Below, one piece after another: positions 21,947 to 34,780 of a stretch of 64,000 nucleotides of DNA (within the stretch, counting starts at the first letter, position 1; every line of letters starts with the position of its first letter). Under the pieces are notes generated by a model. The model saw nothing but the letters and a program-made list of their open reading frames with translations, did no database searches and was not told the origin of the DNA. The DNA comes from Pleodorina starrii. Taxonomy: Eukaryota > Chlorophyta > Chlorophyceae > Chlamydomonadales > Volvocaceae. Both the position numbers and the translations under genes were made by a program. The DNA lies in NCBI GenBank assembly GCA_030267565.1, contig BRXU01000031.1:1178001-1242000 (forward strand), given 5' to 3'.

Positions 21947-24329
21947 TCAGATCGACTCCAGCACGTACTTGACAATTGTCTCCGGGGGCGTCTCCGTGTA
22001 CTGCAGGTACTCGACGATCTTTCTCAAGTTCGCACTCACCTCCAGCCCCAGCAAGGACGGCCGGTTGATGACCGCCTGCGCCACGTTTGCCACGCCGATG
22101 CCACTCAGGTAGTCCCAAAAGGGCTCCAGCCGGTCGGGCACGCTGTAGCTCAGCACGGGCGGATGCCCGCTGATGACCTGCGCGGAAGGAAACCCACAAA
22201 ACGCGGAACGGAGCGCGTGAGGCTCGGAGGCAGCAACGCGAGCTATGCGGGGGCGTCCCTGGCGTGCAGCACATTCCGACGTTCCACCGCATGAATCGGC
22301 AAACATTAACCATATGCACGTGCAAGCAACTTCCCGCTAGAAACTTTTTGTGTCCGCTACCGGATGCCCGCTTCGGAAAAGCAGGACTGGCAGTCTCCAG
22401 GTCGCTAGCCGGCGGTCCCACCGACCCACCGCAGACCGAACCACCCACCCACCCACCCACCTTGGCCACGTCCCCCACCGACACTCCCCGCGACAGCAAA
22501 AAGTCCACCACGGGCCGAATATCCTCATCCACGTCCAGCTTGCGAGCCTGCGAAAAATTGGGTCATGTGTGAACAGATGAACAGCAGAAGCGGAGGAATG
22601 GACGAGGCAGCGCGGCTTTGCGTATTCACCACCACCACCACCGCCCTCCGCCAGCACCATGTGCGGTTCTGTCCAGGCCGCCGCAGTAACGACGAGCTTT
22701 TGCTATGGACAGCACGGCACTTACCGCCTATATAACGACATCTGCCATCGGCACCCCACGCCGAACGTACGCAGTTCATGCGCAACGCACGCAAGTAGCA
22801 GCATGATGGGACTGGTGTCAGGGGTGCACGTCATTCGCAACACCACCACTCCACAAACACTCACGCTGGCGTTTTTCGTACGGCGGCCGTCGCCGTACGA
22901 CAGGAACAACGAGTCCGGGTTCATGGCGATGTCCAGCACGCGGGCAACCTCAGCCTGAGGCAGTCAGCCGACCGGGAGGTTGGGGTTAAGAGTGAAATGC
23001 GTCCCGAGCAGGCGGAGAGGGTTGGGGATGAACGCATTAGTGTCTCCCACAAGCTAAGGGCCGGCGGGTCACGAATGGCGTTCCGAATGGCTTGAAGGGC
23101 GCCGCGCTTGTGGAGCTTGTGCGGACTGCCCCCTCCCCGGCCTGCCCCCTGCGGCCTGCCGTCTCCGTCTCCGCTGCGGTATTTCCTTTTTACCCCCTCC
23201 CTGGCAGCCTTACGGTAAGCGAGGGAGACGGCCAGTGCCGGCCGGATCCGGCTGGCCGTCCGCCTTCTCACGCAGCCATTGACCTACCTGATTCGTGAAG
23301 CCGATGGTCTTGAGGTACGCCGCGCCGTTCAGATAAGCTGGGTCCACCGTGGGCTTGCCGGCAAGGCCTGTCGGGTATTGTCGGACTTGTCTGTTTTGTC
23401 GCAAGAGTGACCGTTATCTCGCTGTACACGCGACGACACCCTTCCACTCAGCGCTTTCCCGCAAACGGCCGTCCACAGCAGCCCTCACTATTGTTCAAGA
23501 TGGTCATGCAGGCAGGCAGGATATCGGCTATGGTAATGGCCACGGGGCCGTCCACTACGGCTGTGGCCATGGGGCATGGCGTCGTGCAAGGCTTGTGATT
23601 ACGGGGATGCTTGTGGACGGTCGGCCTAACGCCAGGGAAATGCCTTGGGCGGTCAGCATGGGCAAACCGTGGTGCAGTGGAGCCCAAGAATCACCGGTGG
23701 CATATGGCCGCCGACGCTGTTGCAGCTGATGCCCAAACCACAGGCCCACGCTGTACCAGAGACACGACCCGGAGCAGCCGCACTCAGCGGCAAACCCACG
23801 CAGCCAGCACCCGCATGGATTAGGACCACTCAGTGGGAAGGAGCCAACCACGAAACAAACTGCAAGGCGCCCTATCAGAGGAAGTCCGAAGAGACAACCG
23901 CTCAGCATGCCCTCAAACCCGTCGTACAAAAGAGATATTCGTGGGCCTGCCGAACAATAACATGCGAGGCTCACTCGACTAACACTACAGTAACAGTATA
24001 CTGTTGTCAAAGGACGAAATTCTGCCTGGTGGTACGCACGTCCCGCGGCTCAGCGACGTGGGGGGAAAACGTGAACGGGGTCTTGAGTCCCCGGTCAGCT
24101 GCTGTCTGAGTGCAGTTTGTCACAAGCGCCGCGCCCACGCCCGCAACCCATAGGTAGCCGCTATCCTCGTACCTTGCTTAAGCTGCCCCAGCGCGTCCTT
24201 GACGCCAGACCTGCCGGATGCGCTGCTGAACGCCACGGGAAAGCGGCGGCGAACCCCCTGCGGAGCGGCCACGGCTCCACCCGCACAGCGCCCGCCCCTT
24301 GGAGCGACCGGTACGCGTCCAAGCAACAT
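21947..24329 (-). CDS. mTERF-domain protein, organelle-targeted
   Basis: Nucleic-acid-binding regulator of organelle gene expression (mitochondrial transcription termination factor family). Exons (-): 24173-24329, 23288-23367, 22865-22954, 22461-22547, 21947-22177; 214 aa, all joins phase-consistent. The first 35-40 residues are Arg/Ala/Gly/Ser-rich without acidic residues (MLLGRVPVAPRGG, VRRRFPVAFSSASGRSG), as in plastid or mitochondrial transit peptides. The rest holds several helical mTERF motifs: KTIGFTNQAEVARVLD, DEDIRPVVDFLLSRGVSV, VISGHPPVLSYSVPDRLEPF, DYLSGIGVANVAQAVINRP and SLLGLEVSANLRKIVEYL. It is short for the family, which often has more repeats. Plastid versus mitochondrion cannot be decided. 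It is transcribed divergently from SmB across 406 bp. Confidence 0.88.
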
Positions 24330-24735
24330 TGTTTCAGTTTGTCAACTACTGGAGGCTCCGTCGGCTATCTAAACGCTTTGCGAAGCCCTGCTGTCCGACG
24401 TTCTTGACTGCACTCAAGAAGCTTTCTCTGTTGGTATCAACACAGCCTGGCAGTATAACCAACTGGCATCATCCGTTTTCTGGTGTAAAATGTCGAGGCA
24501 CCAACGAGCAGCGAATTAGTTTTCAGTTTCGTCGTACGAACCGGCTCGTAGTTCCCCTGTGCCGAGCGAGCCTCGCGAGAGCCGGACTTTTGGCTTGTCG
24601 GTCTTGAAGTTGTATCCGATAGAAACCGAAGGCATTATTGTGTTAATTCTATCACGTTTTGCGGCTCCATCTAACTGGGCTTGGGCCCCATTTTTGTTCT
24701 TGCCCCTACGGGGCTGGTGCCTGCATTTGAGAAAA
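24330..24735. promoter_or_regulatory. Bidirectional promoter interval, mTERF and SmB
   Basis: Only 406 bp separate the mTERF start codon (-) from the SmB start codon (+), so both promoters and 5' UTRs must share this interval or overlap it. No defined TATA or initiator element could be assigned. Confidence 0.6.
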
Positions 24736-27129
24736 ATGGCGTTATCACGGACCTCAAAGCTGCTCCAATATATCAACTTTCGTGAGTGCTTTCTCTCGGC
24801 TGGCCTGTTGGGGCGGCCTTCACAGCGGCGTCGACAAGCTTACAAGTTCATGAATCAAATCTTGCAGGAATGCGTGTCACGTTGGTGGACAGCAGGCAGA
24901 TAGTTGGCAGGTGCGGTTGTTCGGAGGTCTGGACGGCGATCCCGAGTCAGCGCGGGCACTTATTGTTTCTCCTGCGCGCGAGCTAAAGTGCCATCCCGCT
25001 TGCTGTGTTAGGTTCATGGCCTTTGACCGCCATATGAACCTGGTCCTGGGCGACTCGGAGGAGTTCCGCCGCCTGCCGCCCAAGAAGGGGAAGTCGGAGG
25101 AGGAGGTAAGGCTCGTTTATTGTGCGTAAGAGTATGCATTGCATGATCACAAACTTTTGGCCTTTTGCAGCGTGAGGAGCGGCGGGTTCTTGGCCTAGTG
25201 CTCCTCCGTGGCGAGGAAATTATCTCGCTGACCATCGAAGGCCCGCCACCCAATGAGGACATGCGGACGGAGAGGTCGCAGGCGGCACCGGTGAGTGGTC
25301 ATCTGGGCTATGAAGCGGGCATCTCCTCCGAGACACAGGTTCCTGAGCCATACCGGGTTTCACGCTCAGAGACGGGACTAACCCTGCCCCGCATGCCTGC
25401 CCGATCCCTCTAATCCAATATGCAGGGTGGGCCCGGTGTTGGGAGAGCCGTGGGCCGCGGCATGCCGGCAGCTGCGCCTGGCCAAGCGCCAGCGGTAAGG
25501 CTGGGGTTTTTTGCAAGGGGACGTGAGGTTATCACGCATAATTTCTTGTCGCTCTTGAATTTGCCAGAGGATAAACGTATGTATGGGCCACTTGCACAAC
25601 CCTAGACATGCTGACACTCCCTGTCATTTGGATTCAGATCCGGGCTGCTGAAAACCCCCATGTCGGTTTCCATGTCGGTCTGTCGCAGGGTCTCGCTGGC
25701 CCCGCTCGCGGCGTCGGTGGCCCGTCGCCCGGCATGATGATGCCCCGCCCGCAGATGTCGGCGCCGCCGGTGCCGCGGCCTGGTGGGCCCCCGCCGGGCA
25801 TGCCGCCGCCGCGGCCTGGCATGCCACCCCCGGGGATGCCGCCTCCGGGGATGCCGCCGCCGCGACCGGGCATGCCCCCGCCGCCCGGAAGTAAGCGTTT
25901 GTGCAAGCATCTGTTACCTCATGCCTGCTACAGCAGGGCTATTGAGCAACTTCGATGTGACTGCGAGTGCACCGCTACATGCACTTCCGCATCGGTGCTT
26001 TGGCCGGTTGTTAAATTTCGTAGCATCAAATTGCGCTACATGGCGCAAAGCTGAGCTCGTGTCCCCTCCCGCCTGCTGCGCAGTGCCGCCACCGGGCATG
26101 ATGCCACCACCGGGCGGGATGCCGCCGCCGGGGATGCAGCGGCCAGGAAGTAAGCTTTGGGCCTCGGTCGGTGAAGGGCGATGGCGGGACGGCAGAAAGG
26201 AATGGGGTGGCGAAGGGAAATTGCCGCGCGCAGCTGCAATCTGCACTTGGGCCTAATACCTGCAGGGGCATATCCCATGGAATCAGCACTAAGGGCGCGC
26301 ACACACAGATTGCAGATGCACCTACGCTGGTGATAACATCGGCACTAATGGTTTGAATGGTGCATTTGCAAAGCTGTCGCGGCCTGCGTTCCGCTGTGTG
26401 GGCCACAAAACGGCGTTCCTTTTGCAGTTTCTTGCACATACAGCGCGTTTCAAACGATGCGTTGCGTGGCATGGCTACAAGCTACAAAGTGGCGTGGGGA
26501 TGCCTTTGCTGCGCGGATTGTTGTCAGACCCAAAATGCCGGTCTGACGCGATCGCATTCTCCTGGCTGTTTCGCCGCCCCCTTTCATCCTCCGCAGTGCC
26601 ACCGGGCATGCCGCCGCCCATGGGCATGCCGCCGGGTATGCCGCCGCCGCGGCCGGGCATGATGCCCCCGCCGGGCATGCCGCCACCGGGGATGCCGCCG
26701 CCGGGGATGGGCCCACCCGGGATGGGGCCACCGGGCATGATGCCGCCGAGGCCGGGAAGTAAGTTAACCCAACCGCACGAACGAACATCGTATCAACTGG
26801 ATATCTTATGATACGCTTTGCAATCTGCGGGTTGTTCCAGGCTGCTAGGGTCTTGCACTGCTGCTTGGTGAGGCCGAGTAGACCTTGACAAGCGTGTCGC
26901 GCCACCCAAATCACCACAATTAAAGTTACTAATTGGTCTATCGCGCGGCTTTAGCTTGGTACTAAAACGTTTTTTCGCCTGTCAGGGCCTTATTTCCCAT
27001 ACATTCCGCAGCTGACGTCCCTCATGCCTGTGACGCCCTGTTCCTGCAGTGCCCCCGCCCGGCATGCCGCCGCCGGGCATGCCCCCGCCGGGCATGCCGC
27101 CACCGGGCATGCGCCCGCCTGGCCAGTAA
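24736..27129 (+). CDS. SmB: Spliceosomal Sm core protein B (SmB)
   Basis: Core subunit of the heptameric Sm ring on U1, U2, U4 and U5 snRNAs, nuclear. Exons (+): 24736-24781, 24868-24910, 25012-25105, 25171-25290, 25426-25494, 25689-25890, 26084-26149, 26597-26758, 27050-27129; 293 aa. Sm1 motif at about 5-50: [20 protein letters not shown], then [17 protein letters not shown]. Sm2 at about 68-90: [20 protein letters not shown]. As in other SmB proteins the C-terminal half is Gly/Pro/Met-rich, with repeated MPPPGM and RPGM units that in the family bind WW and GYF domains. Four proline-rich coding segments meet at phase-1 introns of identical pattern (GGA A | TG CC). The start is the first ATG in frame with the Sm fold. 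The stop is the TAA at 27127. Confidence 0.96.
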
Positions 27130-28970
27130 GACGCTTCACAGCCATTTCGCGGGCGCGCGGCCATGCCAGCAGGCGCCCCGGACGGGTGATACAACAGCAG
27201 CTAACGTTGCGGCGCGACGTCTTGTGCTGCAGCTGCGGCTGGCGGCCGTCGCGCTGAGCCACCTGGCAGCATCAAATTTGTTCCCGCCCTACGTGTCGCT
27301 GGTTACCTAGGCCCCAGCGCTGAACTACCGGGAGGCGCGTCCCCGAGGCTGCGGCCGCTTTCGCAGCGCGTCAGCATGTCAGGGATAGGCGGATTGCTGC
27401 GGACCACAGACTGCGGCACAGGACAGTGGAACGTGTTCGCTGGGAGCCGGGCGCTGGACCATGGCTTTTGGGAGTGGAGCGCAGCCGATGAGGGCCGGCA
27501 GCAGCCCTGGCAAAGTTGCAGCTGCAGCTGGAATGCAGGCGGAGAGTGCGTGGGCCTTCGCGGACCTGGCTCCGGTCTTGATGGTGCCGAAGTAAAGGCT
27601 GGCCTGTCGCGCAGTACATGCTCAGGGGGTTTAAGAGAGCGTGGACGCGCACGGTGGCGCATTGGAGTTGGGGTATTGGTTATGGGTTTGGGGTCGGGGA
27701 CTGGGTGTCGGACCATTTTGCGGACTGACGCCGGTGTTGTTTTTGTCTGAATGTGACGGGCCGGCCCTAATTCGTATGCTTTCGTGCGTGTGTTCGCGGG
27801 AAGAAGGGACGAGGCTGCCTAAGAGGTGAGGCTCATTCGAATCAGGTTGATATGTCGGATCGGAAACATGACTTGTGTATAACGAAACCTTCCGCAAGTG
27901 CATCGGCACACCGTATGGCGGCGCATCCGCGCCTTGACGGTACGGCATAGCGGTGCGTCGCTGCGCTCATGGTGGTGGGCCCTGGCCGTGCCGTTCCACG
28001 AGCTGGATTAATTTGCGAAATGCAACCGCGGTAGTTAAGTCTGCTGGCCCAGAATGACTGAATGAAGCTCTGTGGCGGTTGCACCGTATGGCCAGCGGCT
28101 GGGCGTTCGGCGCATGTCGTGGAGAGCGACTTAACGTTTCGGACTGACGGTGGTCTGTGATTTGGGCAACTCGGGCCTTTGTGGTAGTTAGGATTGCCAT
28201 GCCCGATGGATCAGCTGCCAGTCCCTCGTGCTGCCCTCCTGTCGAGGCCTGCGGTCACGTGGAAGGACTGTCCAACGACGCAGTCATGCTCTCGGTGAGC
28301 GCTTATGAACTTCGTGCATGCCCTGAAAGTGCGTGAACGGACTACGTGCCAAAATGAACTGGCTTGGACAGATCGCCTGCTAGTCGAGAATACGGGGTTG
28401 CAGCGCCGGTAGCGTGCGGAGGGCCCCGCGTTTCCGATTAAGTTGGCATGCGACTAATATATCCTCGACGACAACCAAATCACCCTCAACGCTGGGAAAG
28501 CTTTCGCGATGTGTACTTCAGGCCCTGCTTTAGGCACCAAACTTACACGACCAACGGATTGAATTACTCAAGGCCGTACTCTCGTGCGTTGAGAATTGGT
28601 AGACCAGACCAGAGAATGCTGCTCATGCTCGCGACACCTCCAACATAATATGTATCATACGTGACGTGCGTAGGCTTACGGGTGAAGCGAAGCCCTTCCG
28701 ATTCACCGACCTTCCTTGGATGTCTGTCGCGCGCGGGCAATTATTGCGCGTAGCCGTGTAGCAGTTTAGCATGGTATCCAACCATTAGAAGCATTAGAAC
28801 CTGCACCCTTTGAAGGAAAAAGGCAAACAAAATGCGCTTAAAGGTCCGACCGAAACTTGTTATACACGGAACCACGCACTCTCTATCTGCTGATCATGAT
28901 CATCTTGTGAAGGCCGTGCGTCTGGTTATGATTGCTTACTGTCGGTGACCCGTGCGAATGGCAGGTGCAA
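27130..28970. other. Intergenic region after SmB
   Basis: About 1.8 kb with no supported gene. A 124-codon + frame at 27376-27750 lacks domain or coding character. It probably contains the SmB 3' UTR and the promoter of the gene starting at 28971. Confidence 0.45.
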
Positions 28971-31900
28971 ATGTCTCCGCTGGGAAGCGGCTTGACAGTG
29001 GAGGAGGCCATAGACCTCTACTGTGGGGAGGGCGAGCAAATCCTGCAATGGATTGGTTACGCAGCGTGCTCTCGGCTGGCGTACAAGCGAGGTGGGGCGT
29101 GGCGCGATATACTCTCGTTCTGACCACCCTCACCGGGACACACATACACCAAGGATCAGATCCTGCATACTCTCGACTCCTAGCAGCTCTATGGTTCACT
29201 GCACCGTATATATGGGTTGTACGGAAGCCCTGGCGCCAACAGCCCTTGCCCTGTCTGCCAACCCGCTCGTCCCTCGTCCCCACGTGCACGTATCCACGCC
29301 TTGGGCTGCAGGGGAAGTGTACGGCCGCTATGTACCGCAATCCGTCAATAACAAGGACGGTCAGCCACTGGACGTCGACATTGTCGTGAATGAAATGTTC
29401 AACGATGGCGACGAGCTGTTTGTAGAGTTCAGCAACGGGCCCGTGCCGTACAAAGTCCGGTGCGTTGGCACCGCCAGCTACAGCTCAAAACCGCCCCAGC
29501 TGCGAAACAAGCACGGGCTGCTTGTTAGGCTCACATGCTCGCCAGCTCGTTCTGGGCTGTCCATGCAACCTGCCCGCACGGAACGCACCGCCACCGGGAG
29601 CATGCAGATGGTGGCTCAATGAAAGCTCTGCACACCGCCCCCGCGCGCTGCCCTCCCTTGTTCCGCGACCCCTCACCGTCCTTCCCTCTCGTTTACCCCT
29701 CCCTCCGGCCCTTTAATTCCAATCGTTTCCTTTGCCAGGTGGGAAGGCCGGCCCCGCACGCCGCCCTTCCGCTGGGGTGACGGAGTGGAGGTGCTACCCC
29801 CGCACGACACCTGGCTGCGGGAGCTGGACCTCAAGGTACGGCATATGCCGCCACCCACCGTTGCCGTACATGTGTACGCTGCTGGCTCATGTAGTACAGC
29901 AGCAAATCCCGTGTACAACATGGCAGCTGGCGCGGGGCGCAGCGAAGGAGTGACCCCGGGGGGGTCATTTTTCAGCTCCTGCGTCCGTCCGGTTGTAGGC
30001 TGTGAGCGGGCTACCGGGGGCGGCGACACGGGGTCCCGCACCCTGCCCTGCCCTACCCCGCGGAAGTGCGGGGAGCCGCAGAGAGAGTCGCTCGACTGGG
30101 TTTCGCGATGTGGGTCAGAGCCCGGGTGTGCCGCCCGACGGCCACCTCACCCCCGGGCGCTTGCGGCAAGGGCAGAGATGTGGCTGTTGTGGTGCTAAAG
30201 ACAGCGTGTGGGCTGCCCTGCACGCCTGGTCGTCAGCCGCCCCCCGCCGGCACCCGGCCCTGGCCCCGTGGCCGCCCTCACTTGGAAACCCAAATCCAAA
30301 AAGACGCGTTGCACTCTCGACCCCGCCCTCGCCTCCGCCCTCGCCTTTGTCCTCGCCTTCGGTGCAACCAGGCTGAGGGGCTGGGAGCGCTGATCGAGCC
30401 GGATCTAATGCGCGCGGATGCGGCGGTGGCGGAGAAGGATCTGGAGAAGGTCAAGGCGCTGCTGGTGCAGTACGCGGGTGGGTGGGTGTGGGGGCGGGGG
30501 AGAGGGTGGCTGGGCAGCTCGGGACTGGTGGGTGGGTGGCTGACAGGGGTCCGGATCGTCAACCGGGGTTGGGGTGGCTATTTGGTGTGCACCCGTCACA
30601 TTCACCCGTCGTCTTTTCACGGGTATTCAACCCAACCCTTCTCATGGCGCCATGGGTGTTCGCCCCTCCTCCCTCGTGAATGTCGATGTCCGTCTAGCTG
30701 TTCGCACGCTACCCCCAACGTCGGTCGCCCATACGGTATCACCAGTCGCATCATAGCGTGTTGAACACCCTCTCCCTCTCCCTCTCCCGCTCCCTGCTCG
30801 CCCCCGCCTTCACGCGCCTCCCACCTCCCCCTCCGCACCGCTCCTCTCGCCCCTCCCACCGCCCACCCACCTCTCCCCCTCCTCCTCCCTCAGGCGCTGT
30901 TCAGATGATGTTCCTGCTCCAGTCCGCCGACGGCTCCACCAACTCCACCACCAGCGGCGAGCAGCTGGGCAACCTGACACTGCCGCAGTTCCGCTCCGCC
31001 ATGGCGACCGCCAAGGTCATCACGCCGCGATTCACGCCGGAGCGGGTGGACGAGATCTTCACCAGTGTGGCCACCGCGGAGACCACGTTGGCGCGGAAGG
31101 TGCGCTTATGGAAGAGCACCACGTGACAGAGAGATCCCCACGTGACGGAGCCTGTCCCTTCCCTCCCCCTGCCCTATCGGGACGGGTGGGTTTGTAATTG
31201 TAATCACGGAGGCTTATCGTCCGCAGCAGCTTGGTCAGCAACGTCCGCAGTGTCTCATGTTATGTAATGGAGCATATCATTCCCTGATCCCCTTCCCTTC
31301 CTCTCCTCTCCTCTCCTCTCCTCTCCTCTCCGGCCGCCTTCCCAGGTTGAGGCCAAGTCGGGTGTGTCCACATTCGACCTGCTGGACTTCATGTTGGCGC
31401 TGGTGCATCTGGCGGCGCACCGATACGCCACTGAGAACCCCAGCCAGGCGGCGTACAACCACCTGAGCGTCAAGGTGCGCGGAGGGGGGGGGCAGTGGAG
31501 GAGGTGCGGTACAGCAGCGGAGGGGCGGAGGCGACCCTGTTAGCGACCGGACCCGGTACGGTATTGAAACGCTCTGGCGGGACCTTCTGCGAGCCCGCCG
31601 CGCAACGCGCAACCACGTACGTCGACCATTCTCTCGGTACTGCAAGCCAACCACATTACCAACCAACCAACCAACCAACTCGCTAACCGCCAACCGCCTT
31701 GGCCGACAGGTGACGGCTCTGTTCCGCGAGTGCTTCGCCGCCTCCACCTTCCCGGAGCTGCAGCGCCGATTGGAGCGCTTCTCACCCGCCCTCAACAACT
31801 CAAACGCGATGCTGCTGCTGCGCAAGGGCCGCAAGTGAGAGGGAGAGGGCGTCGTCAGGTCTCAGCGGCGGTGGAGGTCTCAGTGGCGGCGCCCGTTCGT

Positions 31901-33037
31901 TCGTTAGTTAGTTAAGATTTCCGGAGGACCCCCCTTCCCCTAACCCCTCATACTCTACCCCCGTCCTCGTCCTCCTTGACACGCAGCGGGCAGCGCCGCC
32001 CAGCATTTTTTCGTAATGCCCTAATCCAACCCAGTCCAATCCTGTCCCCGCCCCCGTCCCCGTCCCCGTCCCCGTCCACATTCGCTGCGGTATCATCTTC
32101 GTTACCCGCCCTGCCCCGCCCCGCCCCGCTCCTCCGCCCCGCCCCGCCCCCAGGCTAACGGAGCAGACTCTGGACACCTGCCAGCTGAAGCGCACCCGCG
32201 GCGCCCCCGTGCGGGTGGACCTGCGCTGGCTGTGCAACCATCTGGCCAAGTGGGCCATGCTGGGACGGGAGTTCAATCTGCAGGTGCGGACAGCGCGGAC
32301 ACGCGGTCGGCTCTCCCGCAGTCCAGCGGGGCGGGGCCAGCGAGAGAGAGCGAGCGAGTGAGAGAGAGAGAGCGCAGGCAACAACCCGAGTCGTCGAGCG
32401 GGCGAGCGCCTCGCCAAGTGCCCCCGACCCACATCCAGCAGTGCGACCCACGGGTCGGCCTCACGGCCTGCTGAGCGGGTCGGGTCCAATCGGCCCTCGC
32501 GCTGCCTCCCAAGGCCCCGCGTCTCGTCCCGTCCCTCGGGGCTCCGCGCCATTGCCCTCCATGTCACGGCATGTCGGCGGCCGGGTCGCCGAGCCAAGTG
32601 CGGCTGCTCACATGCCACACCGCGCCGCACCACGCTGCAGCTCTTGTGTATGACCTCCCCCCACCCGCCCGCCTCCCACTACCCATCCCCCGCCCCCCCC
32701 CCAGGAGCTGGCTCTGATCGCTGTGTTCGCCAAGCAGCGCTCCACCGACCCGGAGACGTTCGTGCTGCACCCCCAGCCGCTCGAGTACGACTATGATCAG
32801 TTCGAGCGGCTGCTTCTGGGAGCGGCCTGGACCACCTTCAACAACCGCAAGAAGGCGGCGCCCGGCGGCGGGGGCGGCGGCGGCGGCGGCGCGGGCGCCG
32901 ACGGCGGCGGCGGCTTCGAGGAGTTCCTGGGCGAGACGTTGGATAACGTGTACAAGCGCGCGGGGGTGCTTGTGGCGGTTGCCGTACCGGACGACGGGGA
33001 CGACGACGACGGCGAGCGGCCGCCGGGCCGAGGCTGA
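28971..33037 (+). CDS. Uncharacterised conserved-looking protein, 464 aa
   Basis: Function not recognised. Nine exons (+) join in phase: 28971-29091, 29312-29459, 29739-29835, 30372-30477, 30894-31099, 31346-31474, 31710-31834, 32154-32283, 32705-33037. The protein is soluble-looking, with no signal or membrane span. The N-terminal half (1-122) is probably beta-rich (VYGRYVPQSVNNKDGQPLD, DGDELFVEFSNGP, then RTPPFRWGDGVEV). The middle and C-terminal part is helical (LTLPQFRSAMATAKVI, FDLLDFMLALVHLAAHRYA, WLCNHLAKWAMLGREFNLQE, ALIAVFAKQR). A Gly-rich insert lies near 400, and the tail is acidic (DDGDDDDGE). An upstream coding exon is possible, because CAG lies just before the ATG region. Intron placement and codon use look like the neighbours, so the gene is very likely real. 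Confidence 0.75.
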
Positions 33038-33072
33038 GGCGGGCGGGGCGGGGCGGGGCGGGGCGGGGCAGG
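33038..33072 (+). repeat. GGGGC tandem repeat directly after the stop codon
   Basis: Five or more GGGGC units follow the TGA of the 464-aa gene, in the sense strand of its 3' UTR. The four-plus G-runs with one-base spacers fit the G-quadruplex pattern. Confidence 0.8.
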
Positions 33073-34126
33073 GTTATACAGGTCGCGGCTGGGGGGGTTG
33101 TGACGAGTGTGTGAGAGCAGGGAACGGACCTGTGACTCGGGCCTAAACCCTCCGCTGCGGGAGGGACTTGCGTGTGTGCCTCAACACTGTCCGAGGCGCT
33201 GGCCCCTTTGCGCGTCCTTTCGAGCGCGTTTCCGAGGGACGTCCCCTGCCTGCCTCCTAGAGGCTGACGGATGCGGATGCGCGACGGTGGAAGTCCTTGA
33301 AGACCGGTCCTGCCAGGTGCTTGATGGAGTCACCGCAGCCAGTCGCGGGGAGGGCGGGTGGGTGGTGGTGGTGTCCGCGCGCGTGCTTGCGTGTGAATGC
33401 AGAGCTGAATGGGTCGGTTTACAGCGGGGGGGGTCCAGAGGAGAGGGTCGCCACTGGGTGCGTACATGTCGCAGCTGTGCGCGCTCGCACAGCGGGAGGC
33501 GCGGCGGCGGCGGGACTGAGCCTCTCGTTCGTGCACAGGAGATTAGGAGGACGCTCGAATGAGCTGCTTCGTCCTTACTTCACCCTGGTTATGCTTGAAG
33601 TGGCGGCGCTGTCGGCGCCGTCAATGCAGCCGTCGTACAGCGGCCGGTGCGAGTATCTGGCGTGACGGGGGCGTGGGCGGTCTCTTGACTGCGTACGTGC
33701 GTGCGTGCGTGCGTGTGTGCGCTTTTCCTGACACCACCCACCCATCCACCCACGTGCCCACTGCGGATGCTGTGAGACGCTCCACACCCGGAAATGGGGA
33801 CAGGGTGGCCGCAAGCAGCTCAGCGCACGCAGCACAGCACAGCACAGCCAGGCACACCCCCCGCGGAAAGCAGGGTGCAGAAGCAGAAGCGGTGCTTCAT
33901 GTGCCTTCCAGGATGCCTTGCGGGCCATCCATCCTGCCCTGCCCTGCCCCCCTCCGCCTTCTGCCAGCCAAAGTACCAGACGCCTTCGCGCCACGACGCC
34001 ACGGCCACATCCCCTGCTGCTGCAACAAGGTTCGCTTAGCCATCAGTGGCACACGTTATCCGGTGACTTTGTCGAGAGGCGGCCAGGGCATTCGGCTGAG
34101 TGCTGCTCTGCATTCCAGGAACTGTC

Positions 34127-34131
34127 TGTAA
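34127..34131 (+). terminator. Candidate TGTAA poly(A) signal
   Basis: TGTAA is the usual polyadenylation signal in volvocine algae. This copy lies about 1.1 kb past the stop at 33037, and a second one is at 34707-34711. It is plausible but unproven. Confidence 0.4.
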
Positions 34132-34780
34132 CCAGCAGCTTCCCGTAGGAAAACAGGATGCGTTTTGTGCGATGAGGGAGGCCCCCATTCATACATACAT
34201 ACGGGGTCCCGCGGCGAGTTGGGTGCAAAGGGCCGTACAGACCAGGCACCCGAACTCCACGAAATGCCCTTGTTCTGCGGACTGACGGCCCTTTTGGGTT
34301 GAACGGGGACACCGTGGTTCATTCAGTTCTGGATGCGGGTTCGTCTGTGTGGAGGGAATGGTGAAGAGATGAGCGTATGGAGGGTGGGTTGTGCCCGTTT
34401 ACAAATTAGTGGGAGAGAAAGGTTGGCGAGAGCGAGGGTGTGCGTGTTGCCAGGCCGACGGCGTGCGTACGTGTGTGTTTGTCTTTCAGACGGCGCGGAG
34501 CTGAGATCGGCAGTGTAGAGATGTCGTTTAGAGGGTTTGTGAGCAGACCTTTGGCGTGGCCGCCCTCATGCTGTGCGGCACGTGTGCGGTGCGTGTACGA
34601 CCACACATGTGCAGACCACACAACAGACCAGGGTCTTTTGTGACAACCAGACTGACACTATTTAGCACAAACGTCAGAGCGTAACATAGATGTATTAGAT
34701 CTGCTCTGTAAGGCTGGGCCAAACGTATATTACCGGTAATACGAAGCGCAGCGCTTCCAACTGACCCAATACAGCAGGCC

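Larger units (their letters stand above)
33038..34780. other. 3' UTR and intergenic region
   Basis: About 1.7 kb downstream of the 464-aa gene, opening with a G-rich tract (33038-33072). It has no supported reading frame. TGTAA motifs at 34127-34131 and 34707-34711 are the likely poly(A) signals before the next + gene. Confidence 0.5.
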
